Shown here: in pieces, positions 63,510-64,000 of the stretch
How the letters are laid out: every line of letters begins with the position of its first letter
How positions within the stretch are numbered: position 1 is the first letter of the stretch
Assembly (NCBI GenBank): GCA_015847255.1
Contig: JADLZK010007350.1
Span: forward strand, 682,001 to 746,000
DNA from: Hyparrhenia diplandra
Taxonomy: Eukaryota; Streptophyta; Magnoliopsida; Poales; Poaceae
Reading direction: 5' to 3'
DNA length: 64,000 nt
The notes under the pieces: model-generated
Told to the model about the DNA's origin: nothing
Databases searched by the model: none
Seen by the model: only the letters and a program-made list of their open reading frames with translations
Position numbers and translations under genes: made by a program

Positions 63510-64000
63510 CCGCGGCGATGCCCGCAGCCTCGGCGGCGACGCCCGCAGCCGGGACGGGATGAGCGTGAAGACCCTCGCCGGCGGCCGTGGCCGCGGCCGG
63601 GACGGTAGGAGCGACCACTGCGGAGGGTGTGCGCCAATTGAACATGGTGAGCTAGCTTGGTGTCGCCGGCGGGGAATGAGAAGTGGCGACGGGGTTTGCG
63701 CCAATTAAATAAAGATAGCAAGGGGAGACCGAGCCGGGGATCCGGGACAGTCAAGCCGGTAAGCGTGAAGAGGACCCTTGTCCTTGATGTGACGAGCTCC
63801 ACTCCACCGGCTTGCTGCGTCAGTAACTCCACCGGCTTTGCTTGCGTCCATTCCATTTCGATCAGTAATAGGAACTGTAGCACCAATGCATTGCATACCT
63901 TTTGCCTTTGTTCTCGTTGCTCTGGTGAAAAAAGTAGCTAGTTGCCTCAACTATTAACACACTAGACGAGCTGTGCTTTCTAGTCGTGTAAACAGCGACG
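63510..64000. other. 5' region of the 62,757-63,509 gene
   Basis: GC-rich, with TTTAATTGGCGCAAACCC and TTCAATTGGCGCACACCC as a short direct repeat on the minus strand (about 63,690-63,708 and 63,628-63,645), the first preceded by a TATTTAA TATA-like motif. Open frames in other phases lack features. An upstream start with a small frame change cannot be excluded. Confidence 0.35.

Noticed and set aside
1..64000. tRNA, rRNA or CRISPR loci
   Set aside because: Apart from the SINE's polymerase III boxes, no cloverleaf, rRNA or spaced-repeat array was recognised by reading; a tRNAscan-type search was not possible.

Overview
The window is nuclear DNA of a grass, most likely an Oryza species (rice or a close wild relative). 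The support is the type of repeats: Tat- and Athila-type Ty3/gypsy elements, a rice-like tRNA-derived SINE with a perfect 16-bp target duplication, a Micron-like element inserted in a (TA)n microsatellite, Tourist/Stowaway MITEs and a Pack-MULE-like element. The genes also fit: WAT1/MtN21, PMEI, F-box and receptor-like-protein families. Species identity is inference; no search could be run.

Positions 1-26,943 are nested LTR retrotransposons. The oldest layer (the 'outer element') is a Ty3/gypsy element of Tat type. It shows RNase H (about 1,987-2,350), integrase (about 2,745-3,660), a large gene on the opposite strand downstream of pol (from 24,409 down to 4,001 in pieces, with its own TATA box at 24,553-24,560), a polypurine tract and a 3' LTR (25,640 to about 26,943). 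One Athila-like element (element 1; only its tail and 3' LTR are in the window) sits in the outer RNase H. A second Athila-like element, with gag and protease but no reverse transcriptase or integrase, sits in the antisense gene. That second insertion is present twice, as element 2 (4,481-12,296) and element 3 (13,850-20,919). Both have the same flanks and the same 5-bp target duplication GTCGG, because a block of about 9 kb of the outer element carrying it has been duplicated in tandem (3,223-12,588 and 12,589-21,210). Element 2 also has a 373-bp piece of gag three times where element 3 has it once.

Positions 26,944-46,520 are a mixed region. They hold a Pack-MULE-like element (28,558-30,044), a Stowaway-like MITE, a SINE, an LRR receptor-like protein gene with a broken 3' half (32,439-35,362), a Copia gag remnant split by a 1.6-kb Harbinger-like element that itself holds a LINE tail (35,756-37,810), an apparently intact F-box gene (39,793-40,695, minus), a hAT-like element with a nested Micron-like element (42,343-43,738), and a MULE-like element (44,599-45,659).

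Positions 46,521-64,000 carry a 1,987-bp non-autonomous LTR element with 151-bp LTRs, an F-box/LRR pseudogene, an intact invertase/pectin-methylesterase inhibitor gene, an intact six-exon WAT1-related transporter gene, and a truncated tandem copy of the latter broken by a hAT-like element and a solo LTR. Near the right end are a transposase tail and an unrecognised 250-codon gene.

A caveat runs through the retrotransposon part. The repeated copies disagree mostly in short scrambled patches centred on CTG/CAG and other CHG contexts, while the low-copy genes read cleanly. Some of the apparent frameshifts may therefore be basecalling or consensus errors at methylated CHG sites rather than true mutations.
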